Both the position numbers and the translations under genes were made by a program. Source: Ceratotherium simum simum (taxonomy: Eukaryota; Chordata; Mammalia; Perissodactyla; Rhinocerotidae). Taken from it: DNA of 64,000 bases. Numbering within the stretch: position 1 is the first letter of the stretch; each line of letters starts with the position of its first letter. The DNA is taken from positions 2,704,596 through 2,768,595 of the forward strand of contig NW_004454210.1 in assembly GCF_000283155.1 (NCBI RefSeq), in the 5' to 3' direction. The notes under the pieces are model-generated. The model saw nothing but the letters and a program-made list of their open reading frames with translations, had not been told where the DNA came from and searched no databases. Positions 1-11,753 of this stretch are shown here, piece by piece.

Positions 1-111
1 GCGGCCTCAGCATGGCCAGAGAAGCGGTGCGTCGGTGCACGCCCGGGATCCGAACCTGGGCTGCCAGCAGCGGAGCGTGCGCACTTAACCACCAAGCCAC
101 GGGGCCGGCCC
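1..111 (-). mobile_element. ERE SINE, partial, cut by the window edge
   Basis: Reverse complement of the ERE head: ends GGGGCCGGCCC at 101-111 and contains the tRNA-like B-box region GGATCCGAACC. The tail lies off the left edge. Confidence 0.9.
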
Positions 112-972
112 TGGGTGATTATTTTTGCTTGACCTCCCCTCTGGTGGTGGCGCCAGTGAGCTATGAATCTGTCACCAGGCAGCCTGCAGGAAAAGGATAG
201 CCAGATGTGAAGCAGAAGGCCTGTTAAAATCACACGAATTCTGCAGAGTGAACCATACTCTTTACTAGGAGTTAACAATGTCAGCAAAGAGGTGTAAAAT
301 ATCCTAGATATACATTCCTTTAGTTTAGGGTAATCTTTAAGAAATAGGGAGTTGTTTAAATAGTCCTATTATTTTTTGTTTTGAAAGAATACTGCATCGA
401 GGACATCATTTTCTATTGGTATGCCAAAAAGTGTTTTTTATCCTCCTAAGGTTCTAGAAGAATTTTTCTCCCTTTGGGGCCTCATTACCAGAAAAGTGGG
501 CCAGAAGCTAAGAGCTGGTTTTGATTTAATCTCCACTATCCAGGTAGTGGTCTAGTTACAGAGTTCCTGTACCTTTTTCATACTTGTAAAATGGGAAATT
601 TAAGAAGAGTTGCTTCTTAACAAGATCGAGAAAAGAATTTCAAGCTTTAAAATGATTTTCTGCATGTGCCACATGAATGGATAATATCTGTGTCACATAT
701 TAGAGATCTTAGAAGATCTGTGTATACTTGGAATTTCTGCTATTTTGAATAACTATTTCCTCAGTCTTATTGTTGATGGAATTTGGTAGGAAAATTGAAA
801 ATTATATTTTCTCTAGTCAGTCATTAGAAGCATCTTAATTCTTAGTAAATGTCAAACAAGATCATTCTTAATTTCGGAGTAATAACCTCTGAAAGAAAGA
901 AGTGGAGAAAAAACTGGAAGGGCTGAGTCCCACTGCGACAGTAAGTCAGAGCTCCTCATCTTTGCATGCTAG

Positions 973-1149
973 GTGGAGGAGGAGCTGCAGGAGCAAGACT
1001 TTTTGGACCGCTGCTTCCAGGAGATGCTGGATGAAGAAGACCAAGACTGGTTTATTCCATCACGAGACCTGCCTCAGGCCATGGGACAGTTGCAACAGCA
1101 GTTAAATGGACTGTCGGTCGGAGATGGTCATGATTCTGAAGATATTTTG
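973..1149 (+). CDS. PAIP2B: PAIP2B exon encoding the PAM1 C-terminal half
   Basis: Acceptor AG at 971-972 and donor GTAAGA at 1150. It encodes 59 residues from VEEELQEQDF to HDSEDIL, strongly acidic. Both ends are in phase 0. Confidence 0.94.
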
Positions 1150-2163
1150 GTAAGAGCCATATGTAGTTCCACATGTGACATAGTGAAAAGAATATAGGAT
1201 TTGGAGTCACAGACTTTTTTGCTGGCCCTGCAACCTTGGGCAAGTCTCTGGAGCCCTCTGAGGCACTGTTTCTTCACTCATCACATGGGCATTATAAGAG
1301 GGTGCACTGAAGACACGTTGCACCTCGTAAAGCACTGTGAGAACATTATTGTTGCAGCATTACCAGCTTTCATTTTCCCCAATGGGCTCTTCAAAGTAGA
1401 GTTGGGATTAAGAATAAAAAATTGAACATGGAAGAGGTTTGGTTTCAAATTATCATTTTCTGCTGTTCTTTCCTTTTACTGTCCCTCATATCTATATTTA
1501 TAGTTTTGAATGATGCTGTTATAAAAGTGGCCTGCTCATTTTGGAAGGAAAATACTCCTAAGAGGCCATTTTCCACTTATAATTAGAAGACCAGAGAAAT
1601 GAATTCCCTGCCTCCCATGTTTACTTAATGTCAGAATTCTGTGAGTGATATAATTCTCACACAACTCATGTTCTGAGTGACTCTGCCCTGCAGTTTGCCA
1701 AGATTTTGGATATTCATGAGAGTAGATAACCAAAGAGAGTACAGCAAGATGAAAAAAAAATAGGAATTGTAGTAACTGGTTTGATGGAATACTTTGATTT
1801 CATCAAGTTAAGGTACTCAGTGAATTGAAAAATTATTTTTGGAGTCGAACTTACAAGCCTCTAATGAAAACATCATGAAGGGTACCAGGAGTCTAAAGCA
1901 GGAAGGAGAAAATGAGATTGGTTGGGGCTTAGTATGCCAGGAGCCATTGAGAGCAGCCCAGCAAAAACAGCCTGAGTTGCAAGGAATTCTGTTTTTTTCT
2001 CTCCTTGAGGCTGAGAGGAAGGTATGGTAATAGTGGAAGCAGGGAGAAAATAAGTTTTAAAGTACAGGTTTCCTTGGGATTTATGATCTCTTGGTTCTTA
2101 TTTCAGAGCAAAAGTAAGCTGAACCCGGATGCCAAGGAATTTATTCCAGGAGTGAAGTACTGA
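973..2163 (+). CDS. PAIP2B: PAIP2B, C-terminal coding exons (partial gene)
   Basis: Poly(A)-binding protein-interacting protein 2B, a cytoplasmic repressor of translation that binds PABPC1 and displaces it from poly(A) and eIF4G. Two coding exons are present: 973-1149 (59 codons) and 2107-2163 (18 codons plus TGA). They join in phase 0; the intron is 1150-2106 with GT/AG ends. The first exon carries the acidic half of the PAM1 region, including FLDRCFQEMLDEEDQDWFIP. The second is the C-terminal PAM2 motif, reading SKSKLNPDAKEFIPGVKY, which binds the MLLE domain of PABP. PAIP2B is preferred over its paralog PAIP2 because of the VEEELQEQDFLDRCF and DSEDIL segments. Upstream coding exons, including the start codon, lie beyond the left edge. 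No frameshift or premature stop is seen. Confidence 0.95.
2107..2163 (+). CDS. PAIP2B: PAIP2B last coding exon, PAM2 motif
   Basis: Acceptor TTTCAG at 2101-2106. It encodes the 18-residue C-terminus with the PAM2 core (L-N-P-D-A-K-E-F-I-P), then TGA at 2161-2163. Confidence 0.94.
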   Translation, partial: SKSKLNPDAKEFIPGVKY

Positions 2164-5100
2164 GCTGACAGAGAGCTTTGAGGAGGACTTGTGTGTCCCC
2201 ATGTCTGGGGACAGCGCTGCACAAAAAGGCGGAGCTGAAGGTGGGGGTGGGGCGGGTGGGGGTGCACAGCGGGGCGGTGGGGAACAGCAGTTTAACTTGA
2301 CACTGTGACTGGAGTAACCAATGTGCTCAGTCTTACTCTGCAAGCCTCTGAGTATTTCCCTTTTGTTCTACTGACTTTCATTTGGAGCAGTTTCCTATTA
2401 TTATTATTAGCTTTTTGAGTTAAGGAAATGATAATCTTTTTATTCCCCTCCATCAGGAATGTTCTGCTGTGTGTGTTTAAACAAAATAAGCTGACCAAGA
2501 AAATCTAGGTGTTTAAGAATGCCCTTCTCACCCTGCTGTATACTTACCAAGGGCAATGAACACCTGGAGAACTACTTGTCAAGTCTTTTAAGCTAGATGG
2601 GAAGAGAGATGAGTGGAAGTAGCAGGTGTTGCAAACCAGAGTACGCAGCTCAGCTCCCCAGACTCCTTGGGGGTTTCCTGCCATGAACTGGGCTTACCAA
2701 TGGCCTGCCAAGCCCGTGTCTCCCTACCTTGAACCCCATTCAAGAAAACAGAGACTTAAAGTACTGGTTTATGGTAACTCTTTTGATGGTTGATGGAAGT
2801 TGTAAATCGGAAGGGGAGGACTGTGATGGTGATTGAGACTTGAATCATTCATTTACTCTTGGCCTACTCTTAAGCCTCTGTTTACAGCTACCATCAAACT
2901 CATTAATAACAAGGTAAAAGAGCACTAGGGTAGATTTGCCACTTTGTCCCTCAGGGTATCTAGTCCCCTGTCTCCTTTCCACTCCAACCATACTCTGTTT
3001 TTAAGGAAAGATATTGTTACCAAAGGTACATGAGAGCTTTGGCCATCAGCTTTTGGCTTCTCTTCAGGCTGGGGAAGTCATCCTTGAATCATGTTAGTTG
3101 TGTCTTAAGTTTATTTTGACAATTAATTTTTTTCCAGCCCCATGAAGACTTTGTCCTCTTGGTATCTTACTTCCCTTAGAAAGGTTTTTGCACTTTTAAC
3201 AGTAAATATGTTTTTCAGGACACTAGCAAGAAGCTCTAGTCACAATATGGATGCTTCTCCCCACCTTACAGAATTATGCAAGAGAACTCAAAAATGGCCT
3301 AGGAGAGTGAGTCCTGCTTGACCCAGGTGACTGTGTGACCCACCAGAATAGTTTCAGCAATTATAAAATTTTGCCATTCCCACACACCCAGCTTTGTAAG
3401 TTTTCTAGGTGGGGCTCTCTGGGTATGTTCCTTTTATCTTTTCTGCCTGTAAGTCACAGGAGTTTTTGTTGATACTCGTAAGGAACTAAACTGGGCACCA
3501 GGAGCTGCCTTTGTGTGATAGAGACGCAGGTGGCAGAGTCAGGTCTAAAAGAGAGCCTGTCCAGTCCTAGTGATTCTCCCAGGACGAGGACTTGCAGAGG
3601 CCTGAGGAGCACAGTGGCTTCTGTGTGACTGCTACTGTGTTGTGTGATAGGCATATCAGGAAAAGATCATGTAACTTGAAATAAAGTCTGTGTAAATTCA
3701 GTATGTGGACGTGGGACAGAGGTTGGAAGGAAAGGACTAGGGTCTGGAAAGCTTAAGAATTTTTCCTTTTTCTTATGAGCTCCCTTGTTGACTTTTTGAA
3801 CAGCCCCAGGCTAATGTCTGATTTAAAATACAAACTCACATCTTTTCCTCATTTGGGTCTATAGGATGGCATCATTTGAAAAATGACCTTCCTTGTTAGG
3901 TCACATGTCATAGGAGAGTAGCTTAGGGAGCTTGTATTGCCAGATGTGCACATTACTTCTCAAAGCCTCTACTTTGAGAGAATGGAACTTGTAACTCATT
4001 TTCAGGAAGGGCTGTGAATAAAGAGACTTTAATCCAGCTTCAGCTTTCAGCTGGGGTTGTTGCCTCTAATAAGGAGAGGGCCTTGGAAGTGCAGAAATAG
4101 AGGTCTGTCTCTTCTGTGGCTGCTTTTCCTCCTTCAGTCTCCATTAGCTTGTCCAAGCTCAGAATTCTAAAGGCTGTTGGAAATGTGTTGGGATTGCAGA
4201 AAGAGCCACTTTCTAGACTGTAGGTGTCTCCATCACAAAGAGTACAGTGGAGTCTTGTGTGGCTCCCGGTCTGGAAAGTCCTACAGGGGTTGAGATCGAG
4301 CTGTTTCTTCATCCTGAACAAGGCTTGCTCTTCTGACACCAGGATAGGCTAAGATGTCAGGTATAGTCCAAACGGTTTGTCTTTCCATCTGCTGTGGTCT
4401 CCCATTTTGGATGTCAGACTTCAGTATGGTTTCACAGGCATATTTGGTCAGGACTAAGAAAGCTTCCTGCCAGATGAGCAGTGGACCTGAAGGCTGGACC
4501 TTCCAGTTCTCTTCAGACAGGGTGTGCTGACTCCGGGATCAGGAAGCAGCTGGCAGTGTGACCCTTTTTTAATTATAGGCTTGTGCTTCCAGCGGTTCCT
4601 CTTGTAGCCCAGCTCTTTTCTGCATCTATTTTATGTTGTGAGGTGGGAACCCAATTGTTACCCAGATTACAGGCTCAGCTTTAGTTAGAATTTGCCAATT
4701 CCTTAGCAGAAAATGCGTGTGGGTCTTGTTGGACTTTCACTGGGGAAAGTCTGGGAGCCCCTGTCTCAGACTTTTTCTCGTAGGAGAGGTTCTGGGTGCA
4801 AGCCAGGCTGGACACCTTTACCCTTTAAGGGTGAGGCTGGTATTTGTAGGTGATCATTTTGATGTTGAATTTAAGCCACTACCCTGTTGAAACTTTTTTT
4901 ATTGGCAACTGGAAATTTGAGAATTTGCACCGAAACAGAATATGTATTTTTAATAATTGCCAGTTCTGGCTGGTCCCAGTATTAGTTTATTAATGATTGA
5001 TTTCTGAGTTTTGTGATTATTGGACTCTAAAACTCCAAGATGAAGATCGTTCTCTCTTGCTCTTCAAGGGGAGGAAAATAAAGGCAATGCCTTTTCAGTT

Positions 5101-7640
5101 TCTCCTGGCCCTAGAATTGCAGCAGAGCACTGGATGGGTAGAGCCCAGGCCTGAGCGCCTGCAGCTTTGGGTCTGTGGGCCAGTTTCTGACTGCAGCAGT
5201 TGACTTTGGGGATCATATAAAGTCAGACCAAAAAAGATCGTGAGGAAGAGGCTGGACCTTTAGTTTCCAAAGTCAAAACAGCTGGGGTCTCTTTAATTAA
5301 GGCTATAATGCTAACTATGACTTAAAAAATGTTTTTAGTGAAATACTAAGCAGCATTTTTCAAATTGTGTATTGCTGTAATGTCAAAGTTTTGTCTCGAT
5401 TTTGGAGAGGCCAGGAAGTAAGGAGGTCACTCGAATACTCTGGCAATTAATATATGTCAGACCGGAAAGATGTGTGAAGAAGTAGCCAAAGGAAACAGCT
5501 TGACTGAATCTTCTTGCATTAGTGCTGCTGCAAACCCCATGTAGAAACATCGTGGGGAATCTACCCTACTGTGATTGGAGGGGGCAAGTGTTCTTCTAGA
5601 AGGGTCCCAGCATCACAGGTTACTAATGTTTCTTGGTTTAGGTGATGTTGAGGTATGGGAACAGGCAGAGACCTGAAAAATTTGACCAAGACTTGGAGAT
5701 GTCTGCCTGTTGGGAAAGACTGTATATCCCCAGCCACTCTCTGGGATAATGCGAACCTTGTTAGTTTGGGAAGTGTGTGGAGAGAACAGGAGGATTGACC
5801 CGGATCTGGTATGCTTCAAGAACCTTGATCTCCCCCTACCTCTGCCCACAGTTCCCCATGTGAATCAAGTCCCCCCTCATTGTCCGCAGGGATCAATAGT
5901 TCTCCTGACCCCACCCTGTGAAGTATGCAGAGTACTTCCTGTGGCCACTGCTCTACTGCCTTGTGAATTTCATCCACAGACTTGGTTAGTCACAATTTTG
6001 AGAGGTTTTTGTTTTCCCTTTGTTTGTAATCTTCTGTCTTTATTTCTCCCATCTTGAAGCTGCAATTGGTGACAAAGAATAGGGGAATAGGAGGCTGACT
6101 AAAGGAGACACTCAAGTTTTCCTGCTTGGTACTTGGCCTTCAGCCCTCACCATCCAACCCCCTACTGCTGTCCCCAGTCAGTTTAGTTTTTAGAGGGGGT
6201 CATACGAATAGGACAGCTGAGTATGGTACACTGATCTCTACAGGGTGTCAGCCAAGAGATTCACCACTCTACTCCCAGGGGACAGAAGAGAAATCTGCAA
6301 AGGGACAGGTGCACCATCTTTATTCTAAAAGAAAAAGCCCCCTTAGATTTTGTCACTGCTAGGAGTCTCATTTGTGAGATTTCTTTCCCAATCCTACCTT
6401 CTTACTGACTACCTTTTATTTTAAAATAATGAAGAAACATTCTAGGCTGTTTGCTATAAAATAGTACAGTGTTTTCACTCTGTAACTCAACACTAAGTGA
6501 TAATCCTGCCCTGTTGATTGTGAACTTTCAGGAGTGTTTAATGCTTGATGGGTGGTTTGGGAGGCAGGGACTTTTTTTTTTTTAAACAACTTTATTGAGG
6601 CATATTTTACATATCAGAAAATTCACCCATTTCAAATGTACAATTCAGTGATTTTAGTAACGTTCCTGAGTGGTGCAGCCATAACCATACTCAGTTTTAG
6701 AACATTTTCATCGGCCACAGTAAGATCCTTCATGCCCATTTACATGATAATCCCTGTTCCCAGCTTTAGGCAACCACTAATCTTCTGTCTCTATACATTC
6801 ACCTTTTCTGGACATGTTATCAATGGAATCATACAAAATGTGTTCTCTTGATGCTGGCTTTTTTCAGTTAACATATTTTTGAGGTTCATCCATGACATGT
6901 AACTTGTGTTGGTAGTTTGTTCCTTCTTATTGCTGAATAGTATTCCGTTGATAGATAATACAACATTTTGTTAGCAAGGAGTCTTTTAAACTTGGATTTC
7001 AACCTCCTGTGGTCTCAGTGGAACTCTCAGAACATAAAACTCATAGTGGGAACTGCTGTGCATGTCAGAGGAACTACTTATCAGAACCAGCTTTGTCATC
7101 AGAAGCTCCACATGAGGAGCCTGAACTGCTGCAGAAATTTTTATGATAATTTTGCAACTTCTTTTTTATAAGGAATTTTTGTGCTGTCTATGTATCAGAA
7201 CTTTTGAAGCATCTGATAATTTAATAGGTATGAGCATGTGTTTGAGTGGACAAGAAAGTGAAACCATCAGTACTATGTTGGGTACTTTTTCCTCCTCGAC
7301 TATGGATAGGGGGATCTCTGAACTTTTGAAATAGAGTATCGTCTCCCATTACAAAGCTGAACATATATTAACGGTAGTGCTGCCTTTGTGGGACTGATTT
7401 GAAGGGAAGGAGGATGTCCAGCAGAGGAGGTCAAGAGGAGAAGGGGAGTGGAGTTGTGGAAGAAGCCGCCCCCAGAGGGTCTGTGCACGGCCCACCCATC
7501 TGTTGGTGTGGACGGTGAAGTGCTGATGGGGTCCTGGGGCAGCCCAGGTCTTGACTTTGGACCTTTATCCGTTTCACAAGTGTTTAAAAGCTGTTTTTGT
7601 TCCTTTTTTCCCCCTAAATAAACATTACATGGTAGTTATT
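2164..7640 (+). other. PAIP2B: PAIP2B 3' untranslated region (inferred extent)
   Basis: No other gene is seen after the TGA. Polyadenylation signals AATAAA occur at 3680-3685, 4017-4022, 7617-7622, 7775-7780 and 7786-7791. From memory the mammalian transcript has a multi-kilobase 3' UTR, so the 7617 signal is a plausible main end and the earlier ones possible short isoforms. An antisense L1 fragment sits inside at about 6570-6965. The exact end cannot be fixed without transcript data. Confidence 0.55.
6570..6965 (-). mobile_element. L1 3' end, antisense, in the PAIP2B 3' region
   Basis: On the plus strand a T-tract is followed by AACAACTTTATTGAGG, AATTCAGTGATTTTAGTAA and CTTTTCTGGACATGTTATC, ending at ATTGCTGAATAGTATTCCGT. 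This is the reverse complement of an old mammalian L1 3' UTR and ORF2 end. Confidence 0.85.
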
Positions 7641-7919
7641 TAATACTTTTTTGGGGGAGGGGCAGGGCTTTAAAATAGAGGAAAATAATTTTCATAAAAA
7701 TATCAAAAATGGAAAAAAAAGTTACTTTTTAAAAAATTTGCTATACAAACCAAATGGCAGCTGTTGAAAATCTCAATAAAATGAGAATAAAATGCATTTG
7801 CTGGAATTGGGTCATTATATATCATACTACAGGGGGTGTATGTGTGTGTGTGTTTGTGAGACATTTTTTATCTCAAGATGGATCGCAGTTTTAGTTGCAT
7901 AATTTTCCATTCTATATAG

Positions 7920-8105
7920 TGTTACAAAATAGTATAAATGCATTGGCTTGGGAGTCACAGACCTGGGTGAACCCCACCTCCACCACCTGAACCTCAGTTT
8001 ATTTGTAAAGGTGTGACACCTCCCTCCTGGGGCTATTGTGAAAATTAGACCTAATTTAATTTCAAAATACTGCCTGGCACATACTAGGCACCTAATACGT
8101 GGTAG
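7920..8105 (+). mobile_element. MIR SINE
   Basis: GGAGTCACAGACCTGGGTG, CTCAGTTTATTTGTAAAGG and CTGCCTGGCACATACTAGGC, in MIR order. Confidence 0.65.
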
Positions 8106-8638
8106 CAATAGTGGCAATAATGTGTACAGCTTTGAACAAAGAGGTGGTAACAGGAAATCCTTGAGCTTGAAGGGAAATTAGATAGCTGTTATTTTCCTGT
8201 TTCTAGGCAAAACTGACTCACCTACTGAACAAGTTTAGAAGCCTGCTAGGTACCAGGCAGTGTCCTAGGTACCAGGGCTACTGGGTAACAAGTAGACGTC
8301 GTCCCTGCTGTTGGGGAGATCAGTTTGGTAATTCGTACTTATTTCGTTTACCCCTGACTTGAACCTCCCAATGATTCCCTGATGGGCTTTATCATACAGT
8401 AAAAAGATCATGGGACCAGACCATGGCCCATGGGTTTTGCTTTGAGTGCTGTCATTTCTTTGCCTACTTCCTAAAACCAGAAAAAAAAAAATCTGAGCTG
8501 ACTTGTCTATAGCTTTTTGAGATACTATAGTTGTATATACAGGACCTAAACTATTCATATCCTTGAAGATGTGAATGGTGTATGCATCTTAAAAATTTCA
8601 TTAAACTTAATTGAAGTATGTTACAGAAAAGCTCAGAT

Positions 8639-8889
8639 TTTTTTCTTGGTTTTGTTGTTGTGAGGAAGATTGGCCCAGAGCTAACATCTGCCAATCCTCC
8701 TCTTCTTGCTGAGGAAGACTGGCCCTGGGCTAACATCCATGCCCATCTTCCTCCACTCTACATGGGACGCCACCACAGCATGGCCTGACAAGCAGTGTGT
8801 TGGTGCACGCCCGGGATCCGAACCGGCGAACCCCGGGCTGCCGCAGGGGAGCACGCGCACCCAACCGCTTGCGCCACCGGGCCGGCCCC
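8639..8889 (-). mobile_element. ERE SINE
   Basis: Complete antisense copy with two GATGTTAGC-type tail modules and a T-rich 5' side. Flanked by the direct repeat AAGCTCAGAT at 8629-8638 and 8890-8899. Confidence 0.92.
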
Positions 8890-10269
8890 AAGCTCAGATA
8901 TTTTAAGGGTGCAATTCCATAAATTTTCACCAACTTTCAATTGGTATAGTGTTAAGAGTGTACTAATTTTCAATCCTTACAGCACCCATCACAGCTAGAA
9001 GACATGCAGTAAGTTTGCTGAATGAATGGTACTGAGGAGGCTGTGCTGTTCATGAGGTCACACGGGTAGATTAAGGCAGGGCTGGCCTCATTCAAGTCCA
9101 GTTCTTGTTCTAAGCTCTTGTCACAAGGCTGTTACAGGCTCAGATGAGATGAATATACATATCTCCAATGCCTTGGTAATACAGAATCCCATTAATTGCT
9201 CCTGATATCTTATTAGGGACAGAGATTATAAGTTTAAGATTAAAGGGGAAGAAACTCATCAAAAATCATTTATGACTTTCTGCAATGCAACCTCTAATAG
9301 TCTCACTAACTGGAGAATAAGCTACCTCATCACATCCCCTTTGGCTAAAGGAACCAGGAACACATCTGACCTTGTGCACTTGAACATTGCCTTCATTTTT
9401 TCAGCTAACATTTATTCAACACTTACGTGCTAGGACTAAAAAAATCAATCAAGATGTGCTCCTTACTCTGTTCTAAAACCTCCACTGTCCAATTGGAATA
9501 GTAGAGCCTAGACAGTGGTAAGGAAGAGTGATGGCTGTATCCTGAAGAACTAAGTAGGTCTCTATAAGCTTTTCACCAATCAAGTTTTAGATTCTAAATC
9601 CAAAATACTGCTTGGTCCTGGTCCTGAGATTATGTAAAAAAAAAAACTTCTCCTAAGCTCACTAATTAGTGTTAAGACTATGAGATACAGCACAGGCACC
9701 TCCACTGTGTCCCTGTTCTCTTTGCAAGCTTTTTATCAGATGTGTTGAAGACTTGCTGCGAGTTGGAACCCAGTGGTTTGGACCATAGCTAGACATGAAG
9801 ATGGCTGGCTGTCCGTCAGAAGGGACTTGGCCTGAGTTGTAATTGCTCAAAGCTCCAGCTTGCTGTATTGGGCTACAGCTGATGGGATGAGAGCTGGTGT
9901 CATTCTGTTCCACACTGTGAAATAACAGTGTCATATGACTTGGGAAACAAGTATCCATGACCCCTCTGGGGCCTAATCAGAACTCAGAAGCTGTAGGGTA
10001 GATCTCCCTGAAGTGCAGATCCTGGACCTCTGCAGCAGAAATTACCCAAGGTATTTAGTAGAAATGAAAATTCCCCATCTCATTATTGACCAATTGAATC
10101 AGACACCTTAAGAGGGGGGGAGAAGACAGAAATCACAGTTTAAAGCCAGCTCTAGAATAACTGATACACATAAGTTTGAGAACTGATGCCCAGGACATGA
10201 CCCACGCCTTCCAAGAGCTTACACCCTCAACACTCTAGAGGCAGCCACTGTGGATCAAGACTCTGTCTT

Positions 10270-10499
10270 GGGGCTGGCCCCGTGGCTTAGCGGTTAAGTG
10301 TGCGCACTCCACTGCTGGTGGCCCAGGTTCGAATCCCGGGTGCGCACCGACGCACTGCGTCTCCNNNNNNNNNNNNNNNNNNNNNNNNNNNNNNNNNNNN
10401 NNNNNNNNNNNNNNNNNNNNNNNNNNNNNNNNNNNNNNNNNNNNNNNNNNNNNNNNNNNNNNNNNNNNNNNNNNNNNNNAAAAAAAAAAAAAAAAAAAA
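10270..10499 (+). mobile_element. ERE SINE containing an assembly gap
   Basis: Head GGGGCTGGCCCCGTGGCTTA at 10270 and the B-box region are present. Bases 10365-10479 are N, followed by 20 A and a G. The missing part is the SINE body and the start of its tail. Confidence 0.9.
10365..10479. other. Assembly gap (115 N)
   Basis: A run of N lying entirely inside an ERE SINE, next to its poly(A). Open frames that run through it are meaningless. Confidence 0.98.
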
Positions 10500-10943
10500 G
10501 ACCATCTTACAGTCTTCACCAAGCAGCATGGGCAGAACAGAAAGCTTTGGGCTTGTCGTTACCAATCAAACCACAGTATCCAGAGGAATCATGTCTGCTC
10601 TTCACTTGTGTTCATCGTTTCCAGTGCCACACAACAAATACAAAGTGTCACCCTGTAACCAGAGCCAGGCTAGGAGTTGCTAGCAATAGGTAGGCCACCT
10701 AGTCGTGTCAGTTGGCTTTCTTAGATCTCAGCCATCCTCATAACCTCTCAAGAACTCATTCATGTGGAAATACTGCAAAATGTGCTGTTTATCTGTAAGT
10801 ACCAAATCCAGTGAGGTAAAAATTCTCCCAGACTAGTACTGTACCCTGTCCCCTAAATCCTAGTGGGACTATTGGGAGAGGGTGTGATATGGCTAAGGTT
10901 ACTCTTGGTGATGTTTTTAGTTCCATTGAAAATGGTTGAGCAG

Positions 10944-11148
10944 GGGGCCAGCCCCATGGTGCACTGGTTAAGTTCGGTGTGCTCTGCTTTGGCGGCCCAG
11001 GTTCATGGGTTTGGATCCCAGGCGTGGACCTACACCACTCGTCAGCCATGCTGTAGCGGCAACCCACATATAAAGTGGAGGAAGACTGGTACAGATGTTA
11101 GCTCAGGGCTAATCCTCCTCAGCAAAAAGTAAATTATTTTTAAAAAAA
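10944..11148 (+). mobile_element. ERE-related SINE, diverged
   Basis: Head GGGGCCAGCCCCATGG, weakened B-box, then CACATATAAAGTGGAGGAAG and GATGTTAGCTCAGGGC modules and an A-rich tail. More diverged than the other copies. Confidence 0.82.
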
Positions 11149-11446
11149 GGTCAGGCAGGGTTCGTTACCCACTTTGACAGGAGAAAATTGAGGTCACAGG
11201 TTAACTGGCAGCCGCATAGCATATAATTATGCTAATGTGGGGGAGGGGTGGCACACAGATAAATTATCTGCCCCACTGCATGGTGGGCAGATGGCAGACC
11301 ATGGGTCAAGCACCCAGGGGTGGGGCTTTAAACCTTGGGCTAAAACCATTCCTGAGCTCTCTGGGATACGGCTGGCAGGTGCACTGAGGATGTACACAGC
11401 AAGTGTGCTTGATAACACAATCCAACTGGGGAGTGGGTAAAGTGCG

Positions 11447-11452
11447 TTTATT
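11447..11452 (-). terminator. NAGK: NAGK polyadenylation signal
   Basis: TTTATT on the plus strand, so AATAAA in the sense of NAGK, about 110 nt after the stop. No better signal lies between it and the stop codon, implying a short 3' UTR. Confidence 0.7.
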
Positions 11453-11562
11453 TTCTTCTATATGTGTTTTTTTTTTTTAAAAAAGGAAAAGGAGAAAAAG
11501 CCTCCTCCTTCCAGCCCCCAATGTCCACTGGGCTTGGAGGGGGTGGAGCCAAGGCCAGCCCC

Positions 11563-11753
11563 CTAGGAGAAGGTGTAGGAGTAGAAGGCAACGGCATTCG
11601 TGCTGTAGTCCATGGGGAGGAGGTGCCCAATGTGCCTGGCCCCTAGGCTGGCCCCGCCCAGGGCGGAGGAGTGCCGCAGCTTCATCAGGGTGAAGCTAGA
11701 GAAGGAGCTCTGGGCCTGGATCTCTCTGCCCTGGGTCAGCGCCAAAAGGAAAC
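11563..11753 (-). CDS. NAGK: NAGK last coding exon
   Basis: Residues 282-344, [15 protein letters not shown] to [10 protein letters not shown], then TAG at 11565-11563. Acceptor TCTCCAG at 11754. Confidence 0.96.

Larger units (their letters stand above)
7830..11430. other. PAIP2B-NAGK intergenic spacer
   Basis: Holds a MIR and three ERE copies (one with a gap). No exon-like open frame and no conserved coding segment recognised. The genes on either side end toward each other. Confidence 0.7.

Noticed and set aside
7830..11430. Search for MCEE or MPHOSPH10 exons between PAIP2B and NAGK
   Set aside because: No exon with recognisable homology was seen on either strand. The space is mostly SINE and MIR sequence.
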